Shown here: piece by piece, positions 32,817 through 43,504 of the stretch | Numbering within the stretch: position 1 is the stretch's first letter | How the letters are laid out: each line of letters opens with the position of its first letter | Source: Patiria pectinifera | Taxonomy: Eukaryota > Echinodermata > Asteroidea > Valvatida > Asterinidae | NCBI GenBank assembly: GCA_029964075.1 | Contig: CM057135.1 | Location: 16,270,863 to 16,334,862, forward strand | Direction: 5' to 3' | Length of the DNA: 64,000 nt | Made by a program: the position numbers and the translations under genes | Notes under the pieces: generated by a model | Database searches by the model: none | Told to the model about the DNA's origin: nothing | What the model saw: only the letters and a program-made list of their open reading frames with translations

Positions 32817-33530
32817 GTATGTATACTATTTATATAACTTACATATTGACACTAATAAATTTGGCATCCATCTTGTATTTCCTTTTAAACATCTTGCAGC
32901 TTCATCATCGCCTATCATTTATGTATCAACTGATAGAGCAAGTTTTAGTTTTACCGAGTTTCTCACAGTTGGCCAGCTGTTGATCATGTCGACGTTAATT
33001 CGCAAGACCCGACCCGTAGTGGCATACTCATTGATCACCATCGGATGCTAGTGATATCGGTAAGGGTAAGATACACTGAACATCTGAAGTCTGGACGGAT
33101 GTAGCCTCTCCATGAAATTCAGTGAAGGATGTTAGATCTTAAGATGAATTGATTGAACTTTGAAGGACACTGGTGGTAAGCACCCCATGGCAACGTCGAT
33201 TCTGTTCGGCATTGGTCATTTTTCATGGCGAGTTAGTACCTACAGATGGTGGGTGAATCGTCCAGTTGTTCAGTTGTTGTTGATGATGATGATGATGATG
33301 ACATGGATGGGGATGATTAGGGGCGGATGATGATGATGGGAGTCAACGGGCCAGGCGGGGGATGAGGAGTCATAGGTAGGCCTAGGCCTTTTGTAGCGAA
33401 CTGGTTCACTTCACTGGTCGGTGCAATAATTGTGACCCCACAATGTTGTTCAGGCGCAGATTTTTGGCGGTTGTCCGCTGAAACTCCGTTATAGTTCAAG
33501 AGGCATAAAATATGAAGTTTTGTGTGCACT
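32817..33530 (+). other. Left part of the DUF7869-type intron
   Basis: Starts gtatgt. Contains a (GAT)n tract near 33273-33300. Nothing coding. Confidence 0.5.
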
Positions 33531-33984
33531 TAGCCCCATAAATGCGGCCTATTTACTGGACTGCCTCCGTAAACATAGGCCACACATCCACATGTACAAA
33601 AATCGTGTCGACTTTGCCAAATTTTGATTTTCACATTTAGGCTTAGTTTGTAGGGTTGTTTTTGCTTTAAAAGCATACTCACCCTCTTTATCGGCTATTT
33701 AGAAAGTGCTGCCTTTTTCAGATGTATATTTTTCGTGAAATTTCCAGATTAATTTTTACACGTTTGCGTATCAAAATTTCAACATGAAATTTCACAAAAA
33801 TTAGACATCTGAAAAAGGCAGCACTTTCTGACTAGCCTATAAAGAGGGTGAGTATGCTTCTAAAGCAAAAAAATCCTACAAACTAAGCCTAAATGCGAAA
33901 ATCAAAATTTGGCAAAGTCGACACGATTTTTGTACATTATGTTTACGGAGGCAGTCCAGTAAATAGGCCACATTTATGGGGCTA
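33531..33984. mobile_element. 454-bp foldback DNA element with 9-bp target duplication
   Basis: Ends tagccccataaatg and catttatggggcta. The arms run about 200 bp each and pair almost completely, for instance tactggactgcctccgtaaa with tttacggaggcagtccagta and aaagtgctgcctttttcaga with its inverse. The 9-bp gtgtgcact lies at both edges (33522-33530 and 33985-33993). Nine bp points to a Mutator-like origin; hAT (8 bp) is the alternative. Confidence 0.85.
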
Positions 33985-34115
33985 GTGTGCACTGTACTGT
34001 TAACACTTAGATCAAGGTGGGATGATGACAGTCAGCAGAATCAGAAGCCATGCTCAGCGCTAGCGTTGACGCCGGCTGGCTATGCTCGATGCTCCCGGGA
34101 TCCCACCTTCGCCGC

Positions 34116-34150
34116 GTACATGTACATGTACATGTACATGTACATATATA
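34116..34150 (+). repeat. TGTACA hexamer microsatellite
   Basis: About five tandem copies of tgtaca (gtacatgtacatgtacatgt...) followed by tatata. It is self-complementary. Confidence 0.85.
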
Positions 34151-34492
34151 CATCGGACTAACAGCTGCTCAGATCACCAGCCAGCTCGGTGGCAGAAGAA
34201 TTGTAGAAATCCTCTGGCAAAATCGGCCAATGTCATCAACATCCTGTTATCAGATACCGCAATCATGGGTGTAATCTAAGAATCGGATCTTAGTTGAACT
34301 CTTGTTGGTAACATAATGATAACCACTGACCCAAAGGAGGACCAAAAAAAGAATGATTTTCAGAGATGACAAACATCAACAACGCGTGAGCTAAGAACAT
34401 ACATACGCGTAATATTATAAATTGAAACTAAACAACATGCAGTACAGGGAGCTCATGAATTAAAAAAAATAGCAAAATATTGAATACGCGTA

Positions 34493-34870
34493 CACTGTAA
34501 ACCATGTGTTTAAGATTTAAACACACGAATAAACACCTATCTGTGACAGTTTTTAAACATGTGACGCAGTTTATTCCCTAAACATGTTTAACCCTAAAAC
34601 ACACCGAGTGTTTAAATTCATAACGTAGACGGTGTTTAATTTCTAAACAGCTGGTGTGTTTAAATAATATACACCAGCAGTGTGTAAATTGTAAATACTA
34701 AGGGTGTTTAAAAAATAAACACACATTAAAAAAATAAGACGTCAAACTGTTTTTATATTAAACATGTGACACGTTTATTGCCTGTGACAGATTTTAAACA
34801 TGTGACGCCGTTTATTATTATTTTGAAGTGTTTACTTTTACAAATGTGTTTAATTCGTGAACACAATTAG
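34493..34870. repeat. Left terminal and subterminal repeats of the CACTA element
   Basis: After CACTGTAAA come at least ten TGTTTA/TAAACA words and repeated tttaaacatgtgacgc (near 34551-34568 and 34791-34808) and gtgacacgtttatt/gtgacgccgtttatt variants. Spacing is irregular (10-40 bp). Confidence 0.8.
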
Positions 34871-35949
34871 TTTTTAAGAAATATTATAAGCTGCAGTTAA
34901 AATGCTTGTTATGTCTAATGAAGTTGAATTTCAGAGCAATGGAAATTTGAGTGTAAGGCAAAGGAACGATGGCTGACATGACAGGACCAGTGCTGTGTAA
35001 TGTGCCATTTAGTAATTACAGCAGCAAATCTGTTTATGTCCCATAATGCCAAATAAAAGTGCATTTTAACAAACGTTTTAGCAAAATTAAATCACGTTTA
35101 CTGAACTATATAACATGTTATTTTTTTTCTGTACACATTGAATATTAGACTCGAGTATTATACTTAAATTTCATTGTGATTGTAGCATTTGTGCCCTCTC
35201 AAATAGTGATTATGATAATGACAATAATACTACCACGTATTTTATGTGAACATATTCAAACACAACATTAAAACAATAAACTTTGTATAAAAACCCGTAT
35301 TGATTAAAACACATGAAAATCACCAGATACATTTAAATAAAAAGCAGGATCAGAAGTTGTCGAAAAAAATATGATATAAGAGTTACATTCATTAAGAATA
35401 CTGACACTGGATTAAAAAACCCCAGAAACATTAACATTACAACAAGAATACTTACTATAAAACCCGTTGCAAATCAAAAGCATTTTGAAAAGGATGCATT
35501 CGTTCAGAAGCGTCTTAAAATGGCTTAAGCTTAATTGTGGCAATTCTGACATGAACCGGTGAACTAAAAAGAAGGAAATTTGAAGTTAAATTTAATTTAA
35601 CAAAGAACTTTCCTAACAAGCTTACTCGTAAAAACTTCTATCATTATTATGAGAAAAAGATTAAGTTACTTTGTCAAGTCATTCCAAAATTACACCTATT
35701 TTTGTGAAATAACCCAACTTTCATTTGGCACGCAGTCCGGCATTCTGGTGTCATTTTAGGCTTTTTTGCTTAAAATGACATGATATGGAATGGAAAAACA
35801 ACAAAATTAACCTGACAGCTAAAACCTCTCAACAGCCTGTGGGCTTCTCCTGACAAGAGACAAGCAAGCTCCATCATTTATTGTTAAATTTTGTTATTTG
35901 GAACAAACAGCAGGTTTGGGTGTGCGAGTAGACTGGATTAACTGGAAAG
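34871..35949. other. 3' untranslated/flanking part of the CIDE-N gene
   Basis: AT-rich sequence between the left subterminal repeats and the stop codon at 35950-35952. No other gene seen. Confidence 0.5.
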
Positions 35950-38900
35950 TCACTGAAAGCTTACATATTTTGTTGTAAATTGATGAAACTTGCTGGAAGT
36001 AATACCAGTATATTTTTCTCCAACAATATACTGCTGAGAAAATCCCAAGACTTGAGAGTAGATTTTAGGATATTCCAGGTCGAATGCGTAGTAAACCCCG
36101 ATCAGTAAGAGGAATGCATCAACGGCAGTGGTGGGGTTGAAAACGACCTTGACATTGTCCCCACACACAACAACTTGCTGGATTGTGTCGTCGTGGAGAA
36201 AAATGACCAGATGAGGCGATTCTAGGGGTTTTGTCGTGGTAGCTTTGTCCACATCAGCAGCATCCTATATGTAAATAGTTAATGAATGATTTCATTAAGA
36301 TGTGCTCAATCATACTGGGAAAATCGTGACAGACAGTGAAACTCAATTTCACACATTCATTTCTATCAAGTGCTTTTGGTACAGATATGGGCACCGTGCG
36401 TTTTTTTTTCTTAAAAAAAAACCATAGAATCTTGTCTAAAATCAATTACCTTCGACATAGTGACAAATTCGGCCCAGAATAGGACACAGATGCAAACCCA
36501 TTTGTGACTTTTTATTAGAAATTGGTGCGTTATAATTATATGAAGTTACACTGTCCTAATGATTGTATATGTTGTGAGAAACAGTCACGTTGATGTTGAT
36601 TGAATTTTAAGACTGCACAGTGGAAAATCTTTCATTTTTTTTCGGAAATGTATTTGAGGCATAGAAATAGTTAAGCTCATACTATCATTAGAATGATGAA
36701 TATTTGCTCCCATCATTACGCCAACAGTGGTGCGGAATAAGATTCAGTGTATACGCCTTTTATCAAAGCAGAGTCCAAACCAATAACAGCAACAACATGG
36801 ATTCAAAGTTCACTTGGGTCCCAAACGGGAAAGGTGGGATCAAGATTTGAGTGACCTTACCCAGTTTTGACATCGGAACTCGTCACAATTGTCTGATGAG
36901 ACTCACTTAAAAGTAGGCTTAAATCAGTGAGGTAGACACCAGGCTGAAATTGTCAAGGGCAAATGTCGACCTTAAACTTTTTTGAGTGGTATAGTAAGTA
37001 ATATCATGTCAAAAAGTGAATACCTCGTGAATGGTCAAGACACTCCTTGTTTTAGCTCCTTTGCCTCGGTCGAATTTTGAATGTTGTTCGATGTACAAAA
37101 CTGCATCGATCATCTCCAGAGGTCCCTAGTAAATTAAAAACAAACGGAAAATTATAATGGAATAAAAGACTGTAAATTATAAACAAAGAGAAAAATATTC
37201 TGGAATAAAGAGACCATATTTTATACTTGAGTCACAATCAAGTGACGCGGATAATTAAAGCTCAATTTTAACTTCCTTAAGCAAGCACTAAACCCTCGGT
37301 AATTCAGTTAGCACATATGCGCACAACATTCAATACATGCGAGGTGTATGGTGTAGCACATCAATCCTTCATGAGCATTTTTTGTTATTGTTTTAACCTC
37401 TGCATTCTGCTCGCCCATGCATCAAATGATACGCATGACATTACCGTTGTTGCCTTTCCTTTTGTAGTCTCTCTGAAAATGCAACATATAATGGTCAACA
37501 AAAAATGGCATGAAACTTGACCCTCACAGAGCTGGGGGGGGGGGGTTAAGGGGGTGGAATCCTTCCCCTTGCATCCTCAGAACATGGTGCACGGATATTT
37601 TGCCAAATAGTGTATAACACCCTTCAATTAATTGAAATGAAAGTTTGAACATCAATTATAATTGGTATCCTAATTTTCATACTTATTTTTTTTTAAATGC
37701 ATTACTGTTTGGGGATATTTTGGGACGGGGGCAGAATTTTAATCCCCCCCCCCCGGCCAGGAGGAAAAAGGAAAAAAAAAAAAGCAAACAAACAAAACAA
37801 CACAGCACTTTTAGGGCTAAATGCCTGAAAGAACCACATATTCCTTTCGATTACTAAATTGTTTTTACCTGTTGGCCTTCAGTCATCTTCTGAACTGTAT
37901 CCAAAAGTGCCATTGCTCGTTTCTGCAGTGTTTCCAGCGGGGTTTTGATAATCATGCAGAACTCGGCAAGAACCTTGAAAATAAGAACAACATAACTTTT
38001 GGCTTTCGTCTTACTTTTCTGAGCCAGGTGTAACATGAACCTAGTAATACGACAATTGCACATAAGGTTTAAATGACGTCTGGTGCAACTTGTTTTATTT
38101 AACGCTCACATTCAACACCTAATACTGTTACTGAGTAACACGACTTGGTGCAAGCTTGTGGTTGGTCACATAAAAGACGTCCAGCATATGTACATCATTA
38201 ACAGTGGGCAAGAATGGCACAAAGGTATACATCAAACTGGGGGTATCACGTGCCACAGCAACATTATTTAGTCTGGAGAGTTTAAATGTTGAATGAGAAC
38301 ATGTGAAAAACAGTAAGTGCACCGGACGTTATTCAAACCTTATGGGCAAATGGTTTACTTAATATTTTTTTCTGGTTTAACGATTCCATATTTGTTTGTG
38401 CAAAATCCATGACAGTGACATACAGCAAGCCAAGCTGGGGTTGCTTGTCCTTTTCTTTTTTTACAATTGTGATTGTTTGTTTCGTTTCCGAAAGTATTTT
38501 TAGAAGATGTTTTAGCAGGATAGTATTACTATACATGTAGTTATCAAATAAACAAAACCGGACAGTAGCTAGAAAATTTACATAAATTTTTAGAGCAAAT
38601 AAAGAAAATTGATGCGAGTGGAGATTGAACCAACTGGTTGCAGGTTGTAATCCCATTCTTGTCAATTTTTATTGTTCACTCTGAAAATGTAAACAAAAGT
38701 AGCAAAATAATGAAGGGTTTGCGGAAACACCATGTGCGAATAGTTTCTCAACTAAGAGAATGGTTCTGAAGAGAACCAGAGGTATAAACTCGACGTTCCG
38801 GTCAGTATGCTCTGACCGTCTTCAGGAGAGTGCCTAAACTCTAAGAAAGTGGATACTTAAGTAGCAAAAGGCGGAGTCAATGAAGTGCGAAGTTGCATCC

Positions 38901-41900
38901 TGTGAGGATGCTAAAATGGCCAAAATCTTGGCCAAAATCCTCAAACTTGGCCAAAATCCTCAAACCCTTGGTGGGTCACACACCACACCATGTGTCCAAC
39001 TCTTCCCAGTTTGTCAGCATCACCAGAAACCTCACCGTCCAGCCCACTGACTTGCTTGTCAGTTTTGACGTCGTCTCACTCTTCACCAATGTCCCCACAG
39101 GCGAGGCCTGCAAACTAGCTAAGGAAAGACTTGAACATGATACCACTCTTGCTGAACGCACAGACCTGTCCCCCGACCAAATTCATGATCTGTTACTAAC
39201 ATGTATCTCTTCCAGTTGTTTTCAGTGGCAAGGCAAGTTCTATGAGCAAACGGCTGGGACCTCCATGGGATCTCCTTTATCCCCGGTCCTAGCCGACATC
39301 TTCATGGAGGAGTTCGAGTCTTCCTCCCTCCTCACAGCGGATCTTCGGCCGAGCCTGTGGCTACGCTACGTTGATGACACCTTCGTAGTGTGGCCCCATG
39401 GCCCGGACACACTCCAAGACTTCCTCCAGTACCTCAACAAGCAACACACCAGCATCAGCTTCACCATGGAACAAGAACAGCACGGCACCATTCCTTTCCT
39501 GGACGTCAAGATCTCCAGGAATCCGGATGGCACCCTGGGACATAGCGTCTACAGGAAACCAACCCACACCGACCGCTATCTCCACCAGCGGTCGTTTCAT
39601 CACCCCAGCATCAAGTCATCGGTCAACCGCACCCTAGTACAGAGAGCCTTTGAGGTCTGCGACCAAGACAACCTCAAGTGTGAACTCAAGCACATCCAGG
39701 CGTCACTACAACGGAACGGCTACAAACCCAACCGCATCACGATCAGCAAACCTGACCAACGGGTCTCCTATACCCAAGGTCCTTCCACTGTATCTCCCTC
39801 AGTCACTCTTCCTTACATAGGTCCAGCTTCTCATCATCTGCAACGCATCCTCCTACAAGCCGGCATCAAGGTGTACCACTCATCTGGCAACAAGCTCCAA
39901 GGCAGCCTCCACACTCACAAGGACAAGCAGGACTCCTCCTCCAAGGCGGGAGTCTACAGCATTCCATGTGAATGCGGCAAAGTCTACATCGGCGAAACCG
40001 GTCGGAACCTTCCCACTAGGCTCAAGGAACACAGAGCACATGGACGGCGAGGGGATTATGACAAATCGGCCATTGTCAAACATTCCCACATCAACGACCA
40101 CAAAGTTGATTGGGAAGCGGCCAAACTCATCGCACCGATCCAGTTCTGGCATCCAAGACGCATACGGGAAGCCATCGAGATCCGCAAGCACAACACAGTT
40201 CCGCAAGACATCGGGTTTCACCTCAACGACATCTGGCTCCCACTTCTCCAGACTGATGGGTCTCCTATACCCTAGGTCCTCAGCTACCACTCTAGACTGA
40301 TGGGTCTCCTATACCCTAGGTCCTCTCTCTACTGACACAGCAACCCTACTGTTCCACCCCAGTGAGCACCTAGCTTGTTCCAGGATCCTGCCCACTTAGC
40401 ATCCTCACAGGATGCAACTTCGCACTTCATTGACTCCGCCTTTTGCTACTTAAGTATCCACTTTCTTAGAGTTTAGGCACTCTCCTGAAGACGGTCAGAG
40501 CATACTGACCGGAACGTCGAGTTTATACCTCTGGTTCTCTTCAGAACCATTCTCTTAGTTGAGAAACTATTCGCACATGGTGTTTCCGCAAACCCTTCAT
40601 TATTTAGTATCTCCACCATGCAAAGCCTCAAAAGTAGCAAAAGCATAAGCTGAAAACTTCAACTTACAAATTCTCCCAGTTCAAAGCACGGATATTTCAC
40701 GACAATTGGCTGAAGTTGTCCGCTGCCAATGGTGGTCATCCATCTTCTTCTGTCTCCAAAACTCTCCTTTAGAAGAAGACGGATGTGGGCCGAGTTTGGA
40801 TGACCTTTCTCCATTTCCTTTTGTATGGCATTGGTGTGCTCCTCCAATTCCTTGCTTGATGGTTGTTCTGCTTGCAAGTGGACTGAGTCAGGCATCTCGG
40901 CAAATGCACATCTCTTTTTTGGCTGTTCGTGTGCACTGTCATCACTCTTCCTCTTCAGGGTCCATCTGATATGTCGTATTTTTTGGCTGAGGCATCTGTT
41001 AAAGTAGGACTGTAACAAAGAGTAGGCCTACTGGATCAATGGTAAAATTCAAGACACAAAAAAGGAGCTTCTTAAAACAAAATTTCCCGAAAACCAAATT
41101 TATCTGCACCCTTGCAAATTCAACAGAGTCAAACAGTAGCAAACTGTGAAGTCCGATGAATCCAATTAATAGAATCCATATCCATAACAAACATGTAAGT
41201 AGGTCCCACTCCTCTTGTGCAAATATGGCACATATCACTTGACTCCTGATCGGTGTTGTAGTCGAGACCTCTTAACCCTCAAAGAGAGGGGGAGGGGGTT
41301 GCAAACCTGTTACCTATGTCTAGTCTAGTGTCACAGGTCTTGTGATGGTCTCGACTATAACACGTTCAAGTACCGTGAATTGCCGAATTGTAAAGTCCTT
41401 TGATACCCAATTCAAAGTGCTATACATGTATGCCAATATAATACTGTGACTTGATAATTACCCAGGGTTCGTTACCCTCATGCTGTATAGATGGATATGA
41501 GGCAAACATCTTCTGACCAATGGACTTGTAGTTCCCCGCTGAACTGAGTTCCGGGTACTTCGTCATGAAGAAGTGTGCACTCTCATCGATCAGCTTACTC
41601 CACACTGCTTTTGCTTGGCCAGATGCCAGTTTGTCACCCAAAAAGGTACTAAAATCGGGAAGTTTAACATCATCGGAGCTGGGTCTATAAGCTGACGAGG
41701 AAGAAAAATGTAGAAATTTCGGACATTTCAGTTCCAAAATAATTTTTTGTTAGGTCTGGAGAAAAACACACTTCCAGTGAAGCCAATAGAATATCTGAAT
41801 GTTTTCTTTATGCCCATTACTAATTACCCATCAGAAAGTGATCGTATATGTCCTAAAAGTCAAATTCAGCAGGGAAAATATTGAAGGATAAGTTAATTGA

Positions 41901-43359
41901 AAAAACATTTACACCAGTCTCATATATGGTTTGTGCACTTGGTAACAAGTGATGGCCAGAAATGGAAATCTTTCCAAAGTTAGTAATTTGGGGGCAGTAT
42001 TTTAAAAAAAAAAGTCTTTATTGAAACGACCTTCATTGGAAAGTGATACAAAACTCTACTTTTCTTGAAAATAACAGCACACCGGGTGCCATGATTTCAC
42101 AGGATGCCTAATATACTATAATTCACTTCATGCCAGTCACAGTAAAGCAAGGTATTTCAACATAATTAGGTAGTTTTGTTTTTTTATTTTTACAATTGTT
42201 GCATATTGCCTTTCACCTCTTGCCAATTATTTTCTTTTTTTTTGCTTGGGAAAAAATGCATTTGCTTGAAATTCACATGAAGACGCCCCTGCCTATTAAA
42301 CTCATGTCTATGCCCCTCGCCAAAAATAAAACAGATTTGCTATGCATCCTTAAAATTTTGTTGAGCAATGATTGTGTGCTATTTAAAATTTGTTCAAAAC
42401 AACACCATGAACTGAGATAAAACTTACTTGGGCAGATGCTTGGAGGTTTCTCAGTTGATAGGCATGATGCAGTGCTTTCTGTGTGAACACTATTCTGCTG
42501 AATGGAGGTGGTCAACTCGTCAAATGGCTTTCTAGCAGATGCTGACTCCCACTGCTCCTCACTGCCAAGTAAAATCAAGGTTTGCGACTGTACAGCCATG
42601 AGTACCTCGTCGTCGTCTATCTGAGTACCATCTTCTTCCAGAACAACACGACAAGCCCTTACACTCAACTTCGCTCCACCTAGAAGTAACAAGATACTTT
42701 AAATGTCAAATTTAATAAAGGATGTTATTTTGAACGGATGCTTTGAGTTTGTTTGGAAAGAATGCTTATCTTCAGTATAACTCTGCCTTAGTAGGGAAGG
42801 ACTTTTGGTGTCCCTATTACATCTGACATACTATTTTGTTAATTCAGAACACATTCTTTAAAGCCTTCTACATCCAACAGTGATTATGTAATGCCCGCTA
42901 AACAAATAACAAAGTTTGAAGTCAATTATATTTCCATGTCAAATTGCACTCAGGTTAGGTGCAATAGGGGCACAAAATATCACACTTTTGGACCCCAAGT
43001 TTATAAAATGACCCAAAAGTCTCTAAAAAGAGGACAAAAAGTAATGTCCCCCCCAAATTGTAATTCCTAATTGTATAAATGCTGAAGTGCTAATTAATCA
43101 TTACAGTTTTTACATATTATTCCATGAATACCACATACTTTTGTTTGGTGGGATTGGAACTTTTTGAACCCCCACCAAATGGTCCTGCAGAATCGGAGAA
43201 ATATATCCCTGTCTATTCCCCACAGGATTTAAACCCATTATTAGACTGTACTTGAACAAAATTTAAAATACCTTTCTGCATTATCTCCTCCATGCTATTG
43301 GAAACCACCATGCTCTTTGTTTGTCTCTTATAATCCCACACCTTGAAAACAGGCATCAT
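35950..43359 (-). CDS. CIDE-N-domain accessory gene of the CACTA element (7 exons)
   Basis: Exons (minus strand, 5' to 3'): 43359-43272, 42679-42428, 41691-41462, 41009-40668, 37973-37869, 37125-37024, 36264-35950. All phases agree and give about 477 residues. Residues about 5-75 form a CIDE-N domain split by the first intron: FKVWDYKRQTKSMVVSNSME, then CRVVLEEDGTQIDDDEVLM, then QTLILL. CIDE-N domains are homotypic interaction modules of the DFF40/DFF45 nuclease system and CIDE proteins. A helical segment follows (VWSKLIDESAHFFMTKYPEL, YKSIGQKMFASYPSI). EPW|SYFNRCLSQKIRHIRW crosses a splice junction. Next come a charged linker, ESFGDRRRW and a C-terminal globular part (LVIFLHDDTIQQVVV, FLLLIGVYYAFDLEYPKIY). 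The helical and C-terminal parts resemble uncharacterised SAMD3-like fish and invertebrate proteins. The start Met is tentative (MMPVFK). An intron between exons 4 and 5 holds the Penelope-like element. Confidence 0.7.
38694..38707 (+). repeat. Target-site duplication of the Penelope-like element, left
   Basis: caaaagtagcaaaa here is repeated exactly at 40629-40642. Fourteen bp fits Penelope-like elements. Confidence 0.85.
38708..38912 (-). repeat. Left inverted terminal repeat of the Penelope-like element
   Basis: Reads taatgaagggtttgcggaaa at its outer edge and gcatcctgtgaggatgct at the inner edge; it is the inverse of 40397-40604 with very few differences. It contains a hammerhead-like core on the minus strand. 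Confidence 0.85.
38791..38829 (-). ncRNA. Hammerhead-ribozyme-like motif, left repeat
   Basis: Minus strand: CTGAAGA core, stem CGGTCAG/CTGACCG with loop agcata, then GAA and CGTC. A short stem I forms between ctc before the core and gag after GTC. It is the mirror copy of the motif at 40481-40522. Confidence 0.5.
38893..40275 (+). CDS. Penelope-like RT plus GIY-YIG endonuclease (N-terminally truncated)
   Basis: An open frame of 460 codons. Begins within the RT at motif A (DLLVSFDVVSLFTNVPTG); motif B is GTSMGSPLSPVLADIFMEEF; the catalytic box is LRYVDDTFVVW; then FLDVKISRNPDG and HSVYRKPTHTDRYLH. The C-terminal part carries a GIY-YIG nuclease: GVYSIPCECGKVYIGETGRN with RLKEHR. RT plus C-terminal GIY-YIG is diagnostic for canonical Penelope/Poseidon/Neptune types. 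The RT's N-terminal third (fingers motifs 1-2) is absent, and the start of the frame is short direct repeats (cttggccaaaatcctcaaac). What remains has no stop, so the copy is recent although incomplete. Confidence 0.9.
   Translation: MHPVRMLKWPKSWPKSSNLAKILKPLVGHTPHHVSNSSQFVSITRNLTVQPTDLLVSFDVVSLFTNVPTGEACKLAKERLEHDTTLAERTDLSPDQIHDLLLTCISSSCFQWQGKFYEQTAGTSMGSPLSPVLADIFMEEFESSSLLTADLRPSLWLRYVDDTFVVWPHGPDTLQDFLQYLNKQHTSISFTMEQEQHGTIPFLDVKISRNPDGTLGHSVYRKPTHTDRYLHQRSFHHPSIKSSVNRTLVQRAFEVCDQDNLKCELKHIQASLQRNGYKPNRITISKPDQRVSYTQGPSTVSPSVTLPYIGPASHHLQRILLQAGIKVYHSSGNKLQGSLHTHKDKQDSSSKAGVYSIPCECGKVYIGETGRNLPTRLKEHRAHGRRGDYDKSAIVKHSHINDHKVDWEAAKLIAPIQFWHPRRIREAIEIRKHNTVPQDIGFHLNDIWLPLLQTDGSPIP
40397..40604 (+). 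repeat. Right inverted terminal repeat of the Penelope-like element
   Basis: Runs from agcatcctcacaggatgc to ccgcaaacccttcattattt and is the inverse of the left repeat. Confidence 0.85.
40481..40522 (+). ncRNA. Hammerhead-ribozyme-like motif, right repeat
   Basis: CTGAAGA (40485-40491, fits CUGANGA), stem II CGGTCAG/CTGACCG closing agcata, GAA, then CGTC (to 40518), flanked by ctc...gag that can start stem I. Canonical cores read GAAA after stem II; here one A is missing or replaced by C, so activity is doubtful. Minimal type I hammerheads with a tiny ACGU stem III are known in Penelope-like elements. Confidence 0.5.
42428..42679 (-). CDS. Exon with second half of the CIDE-N domain
   Basis: Acceptor acttctag, donor gtaagt. 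It encodes KLSVRACRVVLEEDGTQIDD and LMAVQSQTLILLGSEEQW. The word VLEEDGT followed by an acidic I-D-D-D is the most diagnostic part of CIDE-N. A Ser/Thr-rich stretch follows. The exon's first two bases complete a Gly with the last base of the exon ending at 43272. Confidence 0.75.
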
Positions 43360-43504
43360 GTACTTCTGGTATAGCTGACCTATGTGGCATACAAACATGT
43401 GCAAATTATGGTCATCATTTTGTGATTTCTCTGGAGTTTCTTAATTTTGCCCCTATTAAATGTCTTACGGTGGAGGTTGATGAGTTAAGAAAGTATATTG
43501 AACT

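Larger units (their letters stand above)
38708..40628 (+). mobile_element. Penelope-like element, 5'-truncated, with inverted end repeats
   Basis: 1,921 bp between 14-bp target duplications. Encodes a 5'-truncated RT followed by a GIY-YIG endonuclease on the plus strand. It is flanked by inverted repeats of about 190 bp (38708-38912 against 40397-40604). Penelope-like elements are known to carry terminal repeats in direct or inverted order and hammerhead ribozymes in them; both are seen here. The right side has 24 extra bases beyond the repeat. It sits in an intron of the CIDE-N gene, only 25 bp from the splice donor at 40667, and on the opposite strand to it. Confidence 0.85.

Noticed and set aside
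34493-34870. Satellite or CRISPR-like array from repeated gtgttta words
   Set aside because: Spacing is irregular and the words mirror those at 48290-48447; they are subterminal repeats of a transposon.
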